This document shows positions 11,356 to 21,787 of a stretch of DNA of 64,000 bases, piece after piece. Source of the DNA: Lepisosteus oculatus (taxonomy: Eukaryota > Chordata > Actinopteri > Semionotiformes > Lepisosteidae); NCBI RefSeq assembly GCF_040954835.1, contig NC_090709.1, positions 46,580,976-46,644,975 of the forward strand, written 5' to 3'. The stretch's first letter is position 1. Each line of letters begins with the position of its first letter. A program made the position numbers and the translations under genes. The notes below the pieces were generated by a model. It searched no databases. It saw only the letters and a list, made by a program, of their open reading frames with translations, and had not been told where the DNA came from.

Positions 11356-11595
11356 CTGCAAGGAAAGGGAATTTAAAAGTTTCTAAGACACTGACATGAA
11401 ACCACTCTGCCACATAGCAATTAAGTCTGATGCCCCCCCCCAACTCCAGAGACAACTTGTAATAAAATTGGCAAAGAAAGCAGGAAATTCAAATTCCATT
11501 TGGAAAGGTTAAGTTTTTTAAGGAAATTGGACACATCAGTGCCTTGCACACTCTATAGATATATAAATATATTATTCTGCATGTGTTATGTATAC

Positions 11596-11740
11596 TGTAT
11601 ATTTCAAGAGGGAGCTGAGTCAGCCTGCGTAGGCTGCAAAGGTAAAGGTTTATTCACACCTGAAGAAAGCTCCATAGCTGAAACATTGTGTTTTTTTTTT
11701 CTTCTCTTTTCAGCATGGAATAAACCTTTACTTGTTCCTT
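11596..11740 (+). repeat. Short palindromic interspersed repeat
   Basis: GTAAAGGTTTATTC near 11642 is inverted as GAATAAACCTTTAC near 11718-11731, around a core containing CTGAAGAAAGCTCC and a T-run. A related copy in the other orientation is at 37840-37975. It looks like a small foldback or MITE-type repeat. It has no coding capacity. Confidence 0.55.
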
Positions 11741-11749
11741 TGCATATTA

Positions 11750-12025
11750 TGGATGGTGCAGTGCCTAAGGCTCTGCGCCTGTGACTGGAAGGTTGCCGGT
11801 TTGTATGCTGTGGCTGGCAGAGGAATCCTACTCTGTTGGGCCCCTGAGCAAGGCCCTTAACCCCAACTGCCCCAGGGGCGCTGTATAAATGGCTGACCCT
11901 GTGCTGACCCCCAGCTTCTCCCCTTGTCTGTGTGTCTCACGGAGAGAAAGTTGGGGTATATGAAAAGACAAATTCCTAATACAAGAAATTGTAAATGGAC
12001 AATACAGTGATCTTATCTTATCTCT
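11750..12025 (+). repeat. tRNA-derived SINE, near full length
   Basis: The head GTGCAGTGCCTAAGGCTC with a decayed box B (GGTTGCCGGTTTG) is followed by the characteristic body CCTGAGCAAGGCCCTTAACC and a 3' region ending in CTTATCTTATC repeats. I recognise this as a common fish SINE type. Transcription by RNA polymerase III is a property of the family and was not tested for this copy. Confidence 0.75.
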
Positions 12026-12084
12026 TATATATATAGAGGTTTATTGTATATACCGTATACACACACAGCACGTATAGGTGTTAC

Positions 12085-12143
12085 CTTTTGGCTTCGTTCA
12101 TTATTTTCTCCTGCTGGCTCATTCGCAATGTTCCACTCTCGGC
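12085..12143 (-). CDS. Possible coding exon upstream of the 11197-11355 exon
   Basis: A 59-base block on the minus strand with acceptor GTTGTTGTACAG and donor AAAAG|GTAACA. The frame that reads REWNIANEPAGENNERSQK ends in phase 0 and therefore joins exactly to the phase-0 exon at 11355. The phase agreement is the main argument. It is short, with no family match, and a hAT element begins 76 bases upstream at 12219. Confidence 0.3.
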
Positions 12144-12384
12144 CTGTACAACAACAAGTCACTTTAAATGTACTGAAGCAATCACAGAACACTGAAGACA
12201 TTACAGAATTACATACGCCAGTGGTTCTCAAACTTTTTTGACCAAGTACCACCCCTGATCAAACCAAAGCATCCAAGTACCACCTACAAAACATCTTCTC
12301 ATAGGAACCCCAGAAAATCGCAATGGCCGACATGAGCGCACATTTATGCACACACTCACATACACATAATAAATAATTTAACCC

Positions 12385-12805
12385 TAGGGGGTTCATGTAG
12401 GCCCCCCACCGTCAGGGACTTGAACCCGGGCCTCCAGCATCACTCAAAAGGGACCCAACCTCTTGAGCCAAAGGGAAATCTCCCATCAGCCTGATGGCTG
12501 CAGTCCCTGCTATTCACAGGGAAGGGCGGTGACATCACCACTCTGGTAAGCCAGCTCTTACAAGCAATGGAGGCCGTATGCATTACACTCTCCCCCACTT
12601 AACTCACCATCCTTGGCAAAGGGCTATCCCACCCCACTCTAACACCAATGTAACACTACAGGGCTCACATGGGCGCCCTCACCACAGCAGGTCAGCCCCC
12701 CACCATCAGGGACTCACACCCAAGCCTCCGGTGTTACTCAACAGGGACCTAGCCTCTTGAGCCAAAGGGAAATCTCCCATCAGCCCAGAGGCTGTGTATG
12801 CGTTA
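12385..12805 (-). repeat. Two tandem tRNA-derived repeat copies
   Basis: Two related segments (about 12385-12500 and 12690-12805) each read on the minus strand as GGGAGATTTCCCTTTGGCTC followed by GAGGCCCGGGTTCAAGTCCC or a decayed version. The first has a good box B (GGTTCAAGTCC). They are probably nested SINE-type insertions or a local duplication. Between them is C-rich DNA with no identified function. Confidence 0.5.
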
Positions 12806-12817
12806 CAATATTATTAT

Positions 12818-12925
12818 AATAATAAACTTTATTTGATATAGCGCCTTTAAAGATGGCTTCTCAAAGCGCTTTACAGAAAAAAACAGGAACAACAACAAAT
12901 AAAAATAAACAATAAAAAGCACCAT
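12818..12925 (-). repeat. L2 LINE 3'-end fragment
   Basis: ATAATAATAAACTTTATTTG, then GCGCCTTTAAAGATGGCTTC and TCAAAGCGCTTTACAG, match the 3' end and microsatellite tail of the L2 copy at 28923-29868. Confidence 0.7.
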
Positions 12926-12989
12926 TTCAGTGAGAGGGGTGAGCCCGTTTAGAGTAAAGCAGATGTGAAGTCATTTTTCGTGCCTTGAC

Positions 12990-13563
12990 ACAATTCACAA
13001 CAGAGTCTAACAGATTTTAAATCGTCAGGCATTTTCTTGACGGCAAAGGTCTTGCAGTGGATGTTGCACTTCATATCTAAAGCAACCTCTTGCTGTGTGG
13101 GCTTGTCATCGCTCTAGTACCGTGTGTACAAACTCAGATGCATTTTATCCAGTCGATGCCATTCTCTTCGATAAATTCATTCAGAAGCTGAAAAATTAGC
13201 TCTCCTGTAGTTCCTGTTGGCAGCGGCTTACAGAACAGAAAGTCCTCATGGGACATGCCCTCAAACTCGTATCTAACGTAAACAAGCAAATTGGCCAAAT
13301 TGACTTACAGACTCATCTAATTGCAGTGAAAAGCGTCTGCTCATCTTAATGCGCTCTGTCAGCGTACTTTTTATATCATCCGCCATTTCAATAATTCTAT
13401 GAGTGACTGTGTCTTTCAGAGGGGGAAGCAGGTCGAGCTGTTTAGCAGCTTTTTCTCCACACATAATACGCGTCAGCTCTTTTGCTAACGGTAAATAAGG
13501 TTCTTCAAAAATAGTGTGGGCCTTACCTGCTTTAGCAATCCGCAAGCTTGCATTTTTCCCCAT
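12990..13563 (-). pseudogene. hAT transposase remnant (ZBED5/Charlie-like)
   Basis: On the minus strand 13273-13563 encodes about 96 open residues containing IAKAGKAHTIFEE, LAKELTRIMCGEKAAKQ and SRRFSLQLDES. This is the catalytic-domain start of hAT-Charlie transposases and of the ZBED5-type host genes derived from them. The alignment continues in broken frames at lower coordinates (MSHEDFLFCKPLP, IEENGIDWIKC). The LDES Asp is present. The zinc-finger N terminus and C-terminal dimerisation part are missing or unrecognisable. Non-functional. Confidence 0.8.
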
Positions 13564-13944
13564 TTCCGTTTCAGGAGTCTGTCTCAGAAGTTAAAAGAAG
13601 TTTTTATTTCATGCGCATGGGAGCGAAACACATTGATGCTCAGGTATTTTTCTCAAATTAACCTAGAACAGTTCTTAAATATTTTTCTGTTACCTATCAC
13701 ACTTTCCTGTGATCACAAGATTACCAGCGTTCCTAGCACGCATTTCTATTCATTCCTTTGTTTACAACATTGGCATTGTTCTGAAATCACGCACATTCTC
13801 CTACCTCCCTATTTGCTGGAGATAAGCTTTTTAAATACAATTGGTCACTTGCGTTCGTAGCACGCATTCCTATAGAATGATATAGAATTACATTGTAGCT
13901 CTGTGTCCACTCAAGTATTCGCGCACGCTGTATCGTGGTACGTG

Positions 13945-14274
13945 TGTCACGGACGTCCAAAGGGACTAACCGTGGGGAGCAGGAGAGCAGAAAAAGACCC
14001 ATATGCGTAGCGGCGAGACGGGAAAAAGGCCCGGGCTCATTAGTGCAAAGAGTTCAGGAATGCCGTATAGAAACCTATGCCCTCAGGGAGCGGACGTGGG
14101 GCGCCCTGGTGCTAGGCGGGTCTCAGGACATCTGAACAACAATGCTGAGCCCGGACAGAGTGCAAGACCCGGAAATATATAGCCCAAGGGAAAGAGAGGG
14201 ACAGGAAGGACAGCAGACCGGAAACTAGGGACAGGACAGAGAAAGAGCGCCCTCTGGCTGCAGAGGGCGTGACA
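13945..14274. mobile_element. Solo LTR of a second LTR-retrotransposon family, nested in the hAT
   Basis: The element begins TGTCACGG and ends GGGCGTGACA, with TG...CA ends and a short inverted terminus. It is flanked on both sides by the 5-bp duplication ACGTG (13940-13944 and 14275-14279). A TATA-like AATATATAG lies about 220 bases in. The length of 330 bp and the 5-bp duplication fit a solo LTR of a Gypsy-type or similar element. It does not resemble the TGTAG LTR family of this window. Confidence 0.75.
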
Positions 14275-14432
14275 ACGTGGGCTGCATATTCGACATGTAT
14301 TAAAATAGAAAATATGAAAACCCATCCTGATTTTTCAGTGCACACAACAAAGTTCCAGGGTCATATGGCGTACCAGCTGGCGGCGCTCTGCGTACCACTC
14401 CTGGTACGCATACCACAGTTTGAGAACCACTG

Positions 14433-15760
14433 ACATAAGCAAAATGAAGTGAGACACAAGATGGCAGTCTTGCATTGTTAGAGTTCTGTCACAAATAAGG
14501 AACGATGGAAATCAATGTGCATCACCACCTGGATGATGGATGATGCGCCAGTCCATTCTGTGGTGCGCGGTATAACCGGTAGAAATATGATATGGATTTG
14601 GCTATAGCGCATATACCGATAGAGAATGGATATTGGTGTTTACATAGATTGCGACGCCACTGTCATCGAAAAATGGGGTTTGGAAATTTTCACTATTGAC
14701 TGCTCATAGTTTAAAATTCTGCTGTATTTTAGCTCCAGTTATATAATTCAATATCTTGCTGATATTTGGAAATCTGATAGGTTCAGAATTATTGATCTTG
14801 GGTGATTCAGACGTCCGGTTTATGACGCATCTGAGATCATTGCGGCCAATAAAGACATGCTTCCCTTTTCCGAGAAAACAAACGCACATGTTTGGTATGC
14901 CCATCTGCAAACACAAATAGGTGGGGAAGTGGAGAAAGGCAGCGCTAGCGAGACGGGAACAAGCGATGAAATTGTGTTGTGTTCAAAAGAAGGGTCATTG
15001 GCTGGTTGGAAATGGTTTGGATTTAAAAAGTCACCATGAGCAGAAAACAGCAATGCATCCTCTTTCTCAAATTTTTACACTAAGCAGCTGTTTGAATACT
15101 TGAGGTGTTATTACTTTAATGCCTGAATATTTCTTATTTATTTTATTATTAATTTATATATTCATTTTATTTTGTTTTAAGTATGACTTAAGTTTATAAG
15201 AATTTTATTTGAAGTATAACATTTACTTATTTAGTTGATTTTCATAAGTTTATTGTTTCTGTTCTGCACAATAAAAATGTTCTTAAAATGTTTGACCTCT
15301 ACTTAAGTTCAATGTGAAATTTCAAAAATACTAAAGTGTGACAGTGGTGCACCCTACTCTGCAGCATGTGGGAATGTGCCCCTGCAGCAGCTGTGTCTCA
15401 TCAAACTACATAAGAACCTCATGAGATCACAAACAGGGGTTTAAGCTCAGAACCAGCCTTCTAACTGAACAGCTAGTGAATTACTGTTCTCCTTTATTGG
15501 AAGGACATTTTTATATAGCGACAAAGACCTGTTTTTCGATACGACACCAGCACACCATTTGCTTCCTGGCTAAAGAAAAGAAGCCGGTGCTCAGGCAGTC
15601 CACCTAAACCTTCACTATTACAAAAGGAACAACACAGTAGCTACTGTACCAACAAGTTAATAATAACCTAATAGTTAACTCCAGGCAATAAAAACATACT
15701 ATCCAAGTCTTTTCAAGTATGTTCTATTGAAATTATGAAAACAAATTCTATATCATAATA
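14433..15760. other. Unannotated AT-rich spacer
   Basis: Between the hAT element and R copy A. Around 14520-14580 there is a scrap resembling the reverse SINE tail (GCGCCAGTCCATTCTG). I see no convincing exon or RNA gene. Confidence 0.45.
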
Positions 15761-16191
15761 CAGATGCAGCCATTCAAAGTGCGCGGTACAGACACGTACC
15801 GAAGGTAATTGGCTGCGGTATCGCGTATCATGACGCAAGATGACGCGGTTCGTGATTGGTTGACCGACAGGGGCACTGGTCTGTTGTAGAAAGACTTACT
15901 GTAAACGTCTTTACTGTGCCCGTTGTAGATATTGAATTTTACCACTGATGTGTATTTTACCATACACATCAGTATTCCATTTCTCCCTAAACATTTTAAG
16001 CATCGAAGTCTTTAACTAACAAGTGAAATAGCACGTATAAAAAGTGGTAGTTTTAAGCTTTTCTGCTAATATAATATGGAATCGCGTATCTAAAGAAATT
16101 AATAACAATAAAATTATATTTGTGTACTGCAACACAGTAATACATGCTGTACAATGTCTGTTGATTCTGTATGTGTAGGGCTGACCTTCCT

Positions 16192-16262
16192 GGTAGCCTG
16201 GTGGTCTATGTGCTGGATTAGTAACTCACAGGTTGTGTGTTCAAATCCAGTTGGTGCTGTAA
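16192..16262 (+). repeat. tRNA-like module, left arm of R copy A
   Basis: GGTAGCCTGGTGGTCTATG (box-A-like), an anticodon-loop-like TTAGTAA and GTGTTCAAATCCAG (box B) occur in tRNA order. Pairing of the stems is poor. It is inverted relative to the module at 19480-19555 in the other arm. Confidence 0.5.
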
Positions 16263-19253
16263 CTTTCTTTTTAACAAACATTTCTTTGAAAAAATAGAAT
16301 AACAATATTATGGACAATTAATTGACTTTTTATATTTCTAAATATCACAACATGATCGAATTTAAGCCATTTTTAATAACAATGAATAGTCACCTTCTTT
16401 CCTTCTGACAACTGTCCCTGCTTCTGCTTCCTGCTTCTATTGTGTGTGTTTGTGGGGGGATCCCTTTACATCTCCCTTCAGATTTAAAAGGTTATTAATC
16501 ATATCTTCTGTGTCGCATCTTCCCAGTGTAGCTGATCTTTTGCTGCCTGGGTAAAGATATCACAAAGCTTTAGAGAACTTAACATTTCTATTATCAACAA
16601 ATTGTAAATATGACGTTTACATTGGCATTATTAATTTTTCACTTGAGTGTATGGAGGATTGTCAGCTGTCACTGAGAGTAGACCCCCCCTCTTAGGCTGT
16701 GCAAACGATCTTTAATTTTTTATAAAGAAATGGAGGCTGTAAAGTATGCGTTACAATATAAACATTTATATTGATTTAAATCACGTTTTGATTTAAATCG
16801 CAAAAGCATGTTTTATCATATGTATTTTTTTATTCACAATCAGACAAATGCAACATAAATTGTTATCTTTGTCTTCTAAGTATCTTAATAAACTTTCAGC
16901 ATAGCTTTCTCCCTATTTAGATGTATTTTTCTTGGGATTTTTGGACCAAACGTGGAAAGATTAGATTGTAATCATTTTTATTTTTAAATACATTTTAGAA
17001 AAGTGTAATCTATACTAAAAAGCTGTATTTATTTAATACCACTAAATACTTATATTAATACTAATTAAAAGACCGCGGGCACTTTCCCCTTTGACAGCTG
17101 GAACTCCTATTCTTATAGTAGCTCAGCAGCTCTTTGCAATATAGGGTGTTCAAACCATTTTTTTTACACAGTGACACAGCGTCGCGTTGTGAATCTGTTT
17201 TTCCGTGTTTAGAAAAAAGTGGAATACAGTGAGACTTCCTGCTATATAGATACATATGTTTAGATATTTAGACCCGGTGCAGCACCGAGAGAGGGAGGAG
17301 GCACGGTTCTCAGTTCTGCTGCCTGGAGCGGTTAATGGCACCGATTATTCTGAAAATTTTCTTCTGGAAATAACTCATTTCTAAATATCTTTTTTCACTG
17401 TTAACATCTTGCAGCAACTCTGCAACAAAATATACACTTAGCACAACCTGACAGTTCATCCTGCTACCAACATTGAATAAAAAAATCTCTATATTTATGT
17501 CTTTATTTAGTGGTTTCATTAGTGACAAAGGCTAAACTTTCTTGGAAAAATGTATTTTATGTGTTGCGGAAAAACTGACTTGCTTTAACAAAATATATTT
17601 ACAAATCCTTTCACCTGACAATCTACCTGAAGGCCCAACTATCTGAGAAGCCCTCCATGAAAGCATGTTTGCTATTAATTCATTTAGGGCTCACTGACAG
17701 AATTGCTGTTTTTTATGCATGCCAAAAAATGTCTGTGCCGTCGTCTCCACTTTAAAGGTACACCCGTGCTGGAAGAATTTGACCTCGGAACGTTTGCCCA
17801 GCGTACTAATATAGGCACATCCCGGAATTTTGACTTCACTGTGTAATGAAGAAATTTTAAAGTCTACTTCTTAGCGTAGATAAAAAAGTTTGGATTCCCA
17901 TGGACAGTATCTTATACACATATCTTTTTCTGTTGTCTTTGTTGATCTCTTGAGGATCCTTGTGATATTTTGAGCTTTCGTTGAATGATAATGTCGCAGT
18001 TTAATAATTTTCGTTGTTAGAAATTATGAAACGCTCTTTTAAAAGCAAGGGAATTTTTATTTGTTGTTATAGTAAAAAAAAATGCCAGACGAACTAGGGA
18101 TTGAACAGTTTTTGTCCCATGTCCCATCCTTGTTAGTTAGATCAACGAAATGCTGTGGTGGGTGTTACTTTTTGTCGATGAAAAAATAAAGTCTTTTCAT
18201 TTAAAATGATGGTTGCAAATAGTGTGGACCAGCGTAATACTTTGAGTTTTACTGGTGGAGCTCATACAGCTGTGTCTGGATATCTTGGTCAAATATTCGG
18301 CTAGTGTGTATTGTCTGTTTATGGTTCTGTAGCATTCCACACGGCTGGGCAGCTTGTTACCCCCTCCTGCTGAAGACTCGACCCCTTCTACTTTGAAAAT
18401 ACCTGTGAAACCGGTTTAATTCGTCACAGCCAGCACTCCCGCAGAGAGTGATGAAAACCACATGTAAGACTTTGGTGCTTAAAATGTTTAGGGAGAAATG
18501 GAGTATTGGTGTGTATTTTTTCTTTAAAATACCAATAACAGCAACATACAGTTTACATAATATGTTTATGTTCCTAAATTAATATTGTTTATGACCTTTA
18601 TGACCTTTGTTATGCTCCTCTGCGTTTTATGCTTAGCTACTAAAATTTCCCTTTAGTGGTAAAATTCCATATAAATATTCAATACTAAGTGGATTAAAAT
18701 GTGCACAGTAAAGAGATTAATTGATTAAATATTTTCACTAACGACCAATACACCACATTATCTTCCATGTCGCATTAACATTGGAATGTTTTTTTTACAA
18801 GTGTAAATACGTTTTAGCAAAGTCATGTACCATAAAGTATGGTAATTAAAAACCATTAATACTTTCGCTGTAGTTTAAATAAAGTCGATGTTTTCTCTTT
18901 TGGCTAGACTTGACTATTTAGCCATGAGATAAACAATAGATTGTCATTAGACAACCTTATGTTTATTAATCTTCCTTGTTATGCACAGTGAGAATGATAA
19001 TGTAACGATAATTAATTTAATCACAGAGTGCTCATAAATTGTGCCAGGAAGAAAACAGATAGGTGTTCTGAAAGGTCACATATAAACAGGTTTTCGATGG
19101 ACAGAATAATAGTGTAACGATTTTGGGTTCGGATAGGACGGACCCAAAAACTCAGACTTGCGGAGTTAAAAGCTGGCTTTATTTTCTTCTCCGTCACCAC
19201 CTGCCAGCGAGCTCTCCCGCGCCCCGACCAGAGAGAGACACACGACGAGCCCT

Positions 19254-19290
19254 GCTAATAAAGCACCTTGAATTGAATTGAATTGAGAGA
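19254..19290 (+). repeat. Retroposon tail with (TTGAA)n
   Basis: AATAAAGCACCTTGAATTG repeats match the tail at 6395-6452. The sequence before it (about 19110-19250) is locally GC-rich and may be part of the same insertion. Family not identified. Confidence 0.4.
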
Positions 19291-19479
19291 GGGGGGAGGG
19301 TGAGCGAGTGATTGAGCGAGAGAGAGAGAAACACCCAGGGGTGCAGAACCAGGGAACTATTAACATATTAAAACTATTTCCAAAATTTAATATGTGCTTT
19401 TCTATATTTATTGTCAATTTATTGTCCATAATATTGCTATTCTATTTTTTCAAAGAAATGTTTGTTATAAGAAGAGTCA

Positions 19480-19555
19480 AGTCACTAGCTGGATTTGAAC
19501 ACACAACCTCAGGTTTACAAGTTGGGAACATAGACCACAGTACCACCAGCAAGGT
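19480..19555 (-). repeat. tRNA-like module, right arm of R copy A
   Basis: On the minus strand this holds a box-A-like GGTGGTACTGTGGTCTATG and GTGTTCAAATCCAG, adjoining the AACAAACATTTCTTTG run. It is the mirror image of the left-arm module. Confidence 0.5.
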
Positions 19556-20538
19556 CGCGTGAGGAGTTGTGAAACAGCCCTACACATACAGAATCAACAG
19601 ACATTGTACAGCGTGTACTACTCTGTTGCAGTACATGAATATAATTATATCGTTATTAATTTCTTTAGATACGCGATTCCATATTATATTCCCTATTAAT
19701 CAAATTCTAAAAGTATGCTTGTTGACTCCGGTATCGAGCGTATTCGCAGAAAAGCTTATAACTACCACTTTTTATACACGTTATTTCACATGTTAGTTAA
19801 AGACTTCGATGCTTAAAATGTTTAGGGAGAAATGGAATACTGGTGTGTATTTTTTCTTTAAAGTACCGAAACCAGCCATATACTATATGTTTATGTTCCA
19901 AAATTAATATCGTTTATGGCCTTCACACGTGTTACAGTATGCTCCTATTCTTTTTATGCTCAGCTACTAAGATTTCCCTTTAGTGGTAAAATTCCATATA
20001 AATATTCAATACTAAAATGGGCACAGTAAAGACATTAAATATACATATACATACTGTATATAGTACAGTTTGCATACAGTAATATATATGTTCCAAAATC
20101 AATATCTTTTATGAGCATGTGAAAGGCATGGTGAATCGGAGATTCTCAAAAATTACTGTACTTTGCATGATTGGAAACAAATGCGTGATTGCGAAATGCT
20201 GGGGTGTTACTTTTACAAAGACAATCAATGAAAAAAGAATGTGGACCAGGGCAATACTTTGAGTTTACAGCTTGTCCAAGGTCATTCATTATTAATACTA
20301 TTAGTAATAATTTTGGTAAAGACTTTGATGGCGACAGCTCAAACATGAGAGGTTGAGCTTTATTAGCTCCACCTTGCGGAAATTCTGAATACTATTATTT
20401 TATTTGCGGTACCACGTGGTATCATGAAGCACTATGCGAGAATTTATGGTATTAATACGGTAACTTGAGGTAAACTGCGTCAAGCGCACCGCACAATAAT
20501 GTGGTATCGCCCGCTTGTTTTGAATGGCTGCATCTGTA

Positions 20539-21756
20539 CAGCGGAAAGTTGCTCGTTAGTCTCTAAGATTCATCGTTTTCAGGAAACTCACCCCTGATCG
20601 GCTCTTTTAGGTGTGAGACCTCACAGTCAGTGATATTTATTGTGCAATTTATCAAGCAATTGAACACAAGTGGATTCGAAATGAACACACGTGTACCTTG
20701 TTAACGTATTTAATGTGATATCTCAAGATAATTGAAGTAAATGACCTAGGCTGCTATCAATGTTATACCACCATGCTCACTACTTTATAGAACCTTGAGA
20801 GTTTGTGGACAACCTTAACTTGCTTCAGGAACTGCTTACAAATGGGGGGAGTTTCCAGCTGCAGCCAATTCTGTGATTTCCCTGTGAGAATCCAAAAAAT
20901 CCATCTGCAGCTACAGTACATCGTTGTACATTTCAATGACCTTTGGTCTCTTTGTGAGCATAGTGACGTCAAGCATTAATCAGAAATGAAAGTCTTTGAG
21001 ACTTGACCATTACTGTCCTTGAGTGATCTCAAAACAATTTGGTTTAGTTTAGTAGAGATATGCCTAAAAACGTTTACAGATGTAATTGTTTCCAAAGGTA
21101 CTTTCACTAAATATTGAATCCACAGATCTGAATGCTTACGCAAACAATTTTTTTTTCTCTTTCATTTTTGCTTTAGACACCATTAGTTTGAGCATTCTGG
21201 TTTTTAATAACATTTAAATTTATGCTTAAAAAATGTGTAAATTTATTTGTAAATTCACCATGAATGGAAAAATCTAATTTAAAAAATAGCAATTAAATTA
21301 ATCATTTTTATTTTAAATGATTTCAATAATGTATTATTCAAAACAATGAATTTATTTTTAGAGGATAAGTGATTGATTTGTCAAACATACTAGACAGCAA
21401 CATCTAAACCTCGTTGCTGTAATGTTTTGTTTATGGTAATAACACAGCTTATTGTCCCAACATCCTTCCCTAATCACTTTCAAGCTAAACAAGTTTGTTT
21501 CTCTCTACTGTAATTTACGTACTTGTTACAATATGTACTATACAATATGTATATACAATTTCTGTGTCAAGTCATCCTGAATGTTAAGTCTCAACATTCA
21601 TGTTTTAATGTATTTCTATTGAAAAAACTCAGTTTTGTATATTATTTCCTTATATACTTTACATGGACTTTTTTAGAATGTAACCAGGATGGAAAATTTC
21701 TTAGCGTGTTCGATTTTTAATTATCGCCCAGAAACCCATTCTGTTTGCTAAATTAT
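20539..21756. other. AT-rich DNA upstream of the GVIN-like exon
   Basis: This is presumably intron or 5' region of the GVIN-like gene. I looked for small upstream coding exons and found none I can defend. A 69-codon frame on the minus strand at 20763-20972 has a broken partner frame and no recognised family. Confidence 0.4.
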
Positions 21757-21787
21757 TTACTTTTTTTCTTCTGTCTTAATAAACTAG
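21757..21787 (+). other. Probable splice acceptor of the giant GVIN-like exon
   Basis: A pyrimidine run TTACTTTTTTTCTTCTGTC is followed by ...AACTAG at 21787. The coding frame has an in-frame TAG immediately upstream (21785-21787) and is open from 21788, so translation must enter by splicing at or just after this site. A later AG at 21797-21798 is an alternative. Confidence 0.6.

Larger units (their letters stand above)
12219..14432 (-). mobile_element. hAT (Charlie-type) DNA transposon, decayed
   Basis: The ends are CAGTGGTTCTCAAAC at 12219 and its reverse complement ending at 14432, the typical hAT-Charlie terminus. It is flanked by 8-bp target duplications ACATACGC (12211-12218) and ACATAAGC (14433-14440), one mismatch apart. 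The transposase remnant lies on the minus strand. Nested inside are two tRNA-derived repeats, an L2 scrap and a 330-bp LTR. Confidence 0.88.
15761..20536 (-). mobile_element. R-family DNA transposon, complete copy A
   Basis: The ends are CAGATGCAGCCATTCAAA at 15761 and its reverse complement (variant TTTTGAATGGCTGCATCTG) ending at 20536. TA flanks both sides (15759-15760 and 20537-20538), giving 4,776 bp. The left part (about 15900-16420) is the reverse complement of the right part (about 19390-20040), so the element is a large imperfect palindrome. Each arm holds a tRNA-like module next to AACAAACATTTCTTTG. The interior shares segments with copies B and C. I found no transposase-like frame, so it should be mobilised in trans. 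The superfamily is unresolved; TA duplication is compatible with Tc1/mariner but the terminus is not one I recognise. Strand is given relative to copy B. Confidence 0.8.

Noticed and set aside
20763..20972. 69-codon minus frame upstream of the GVIN-like gene
   Set aside because: Broken in the neighbouring frame, no recognised family, no splice signals at its edges.
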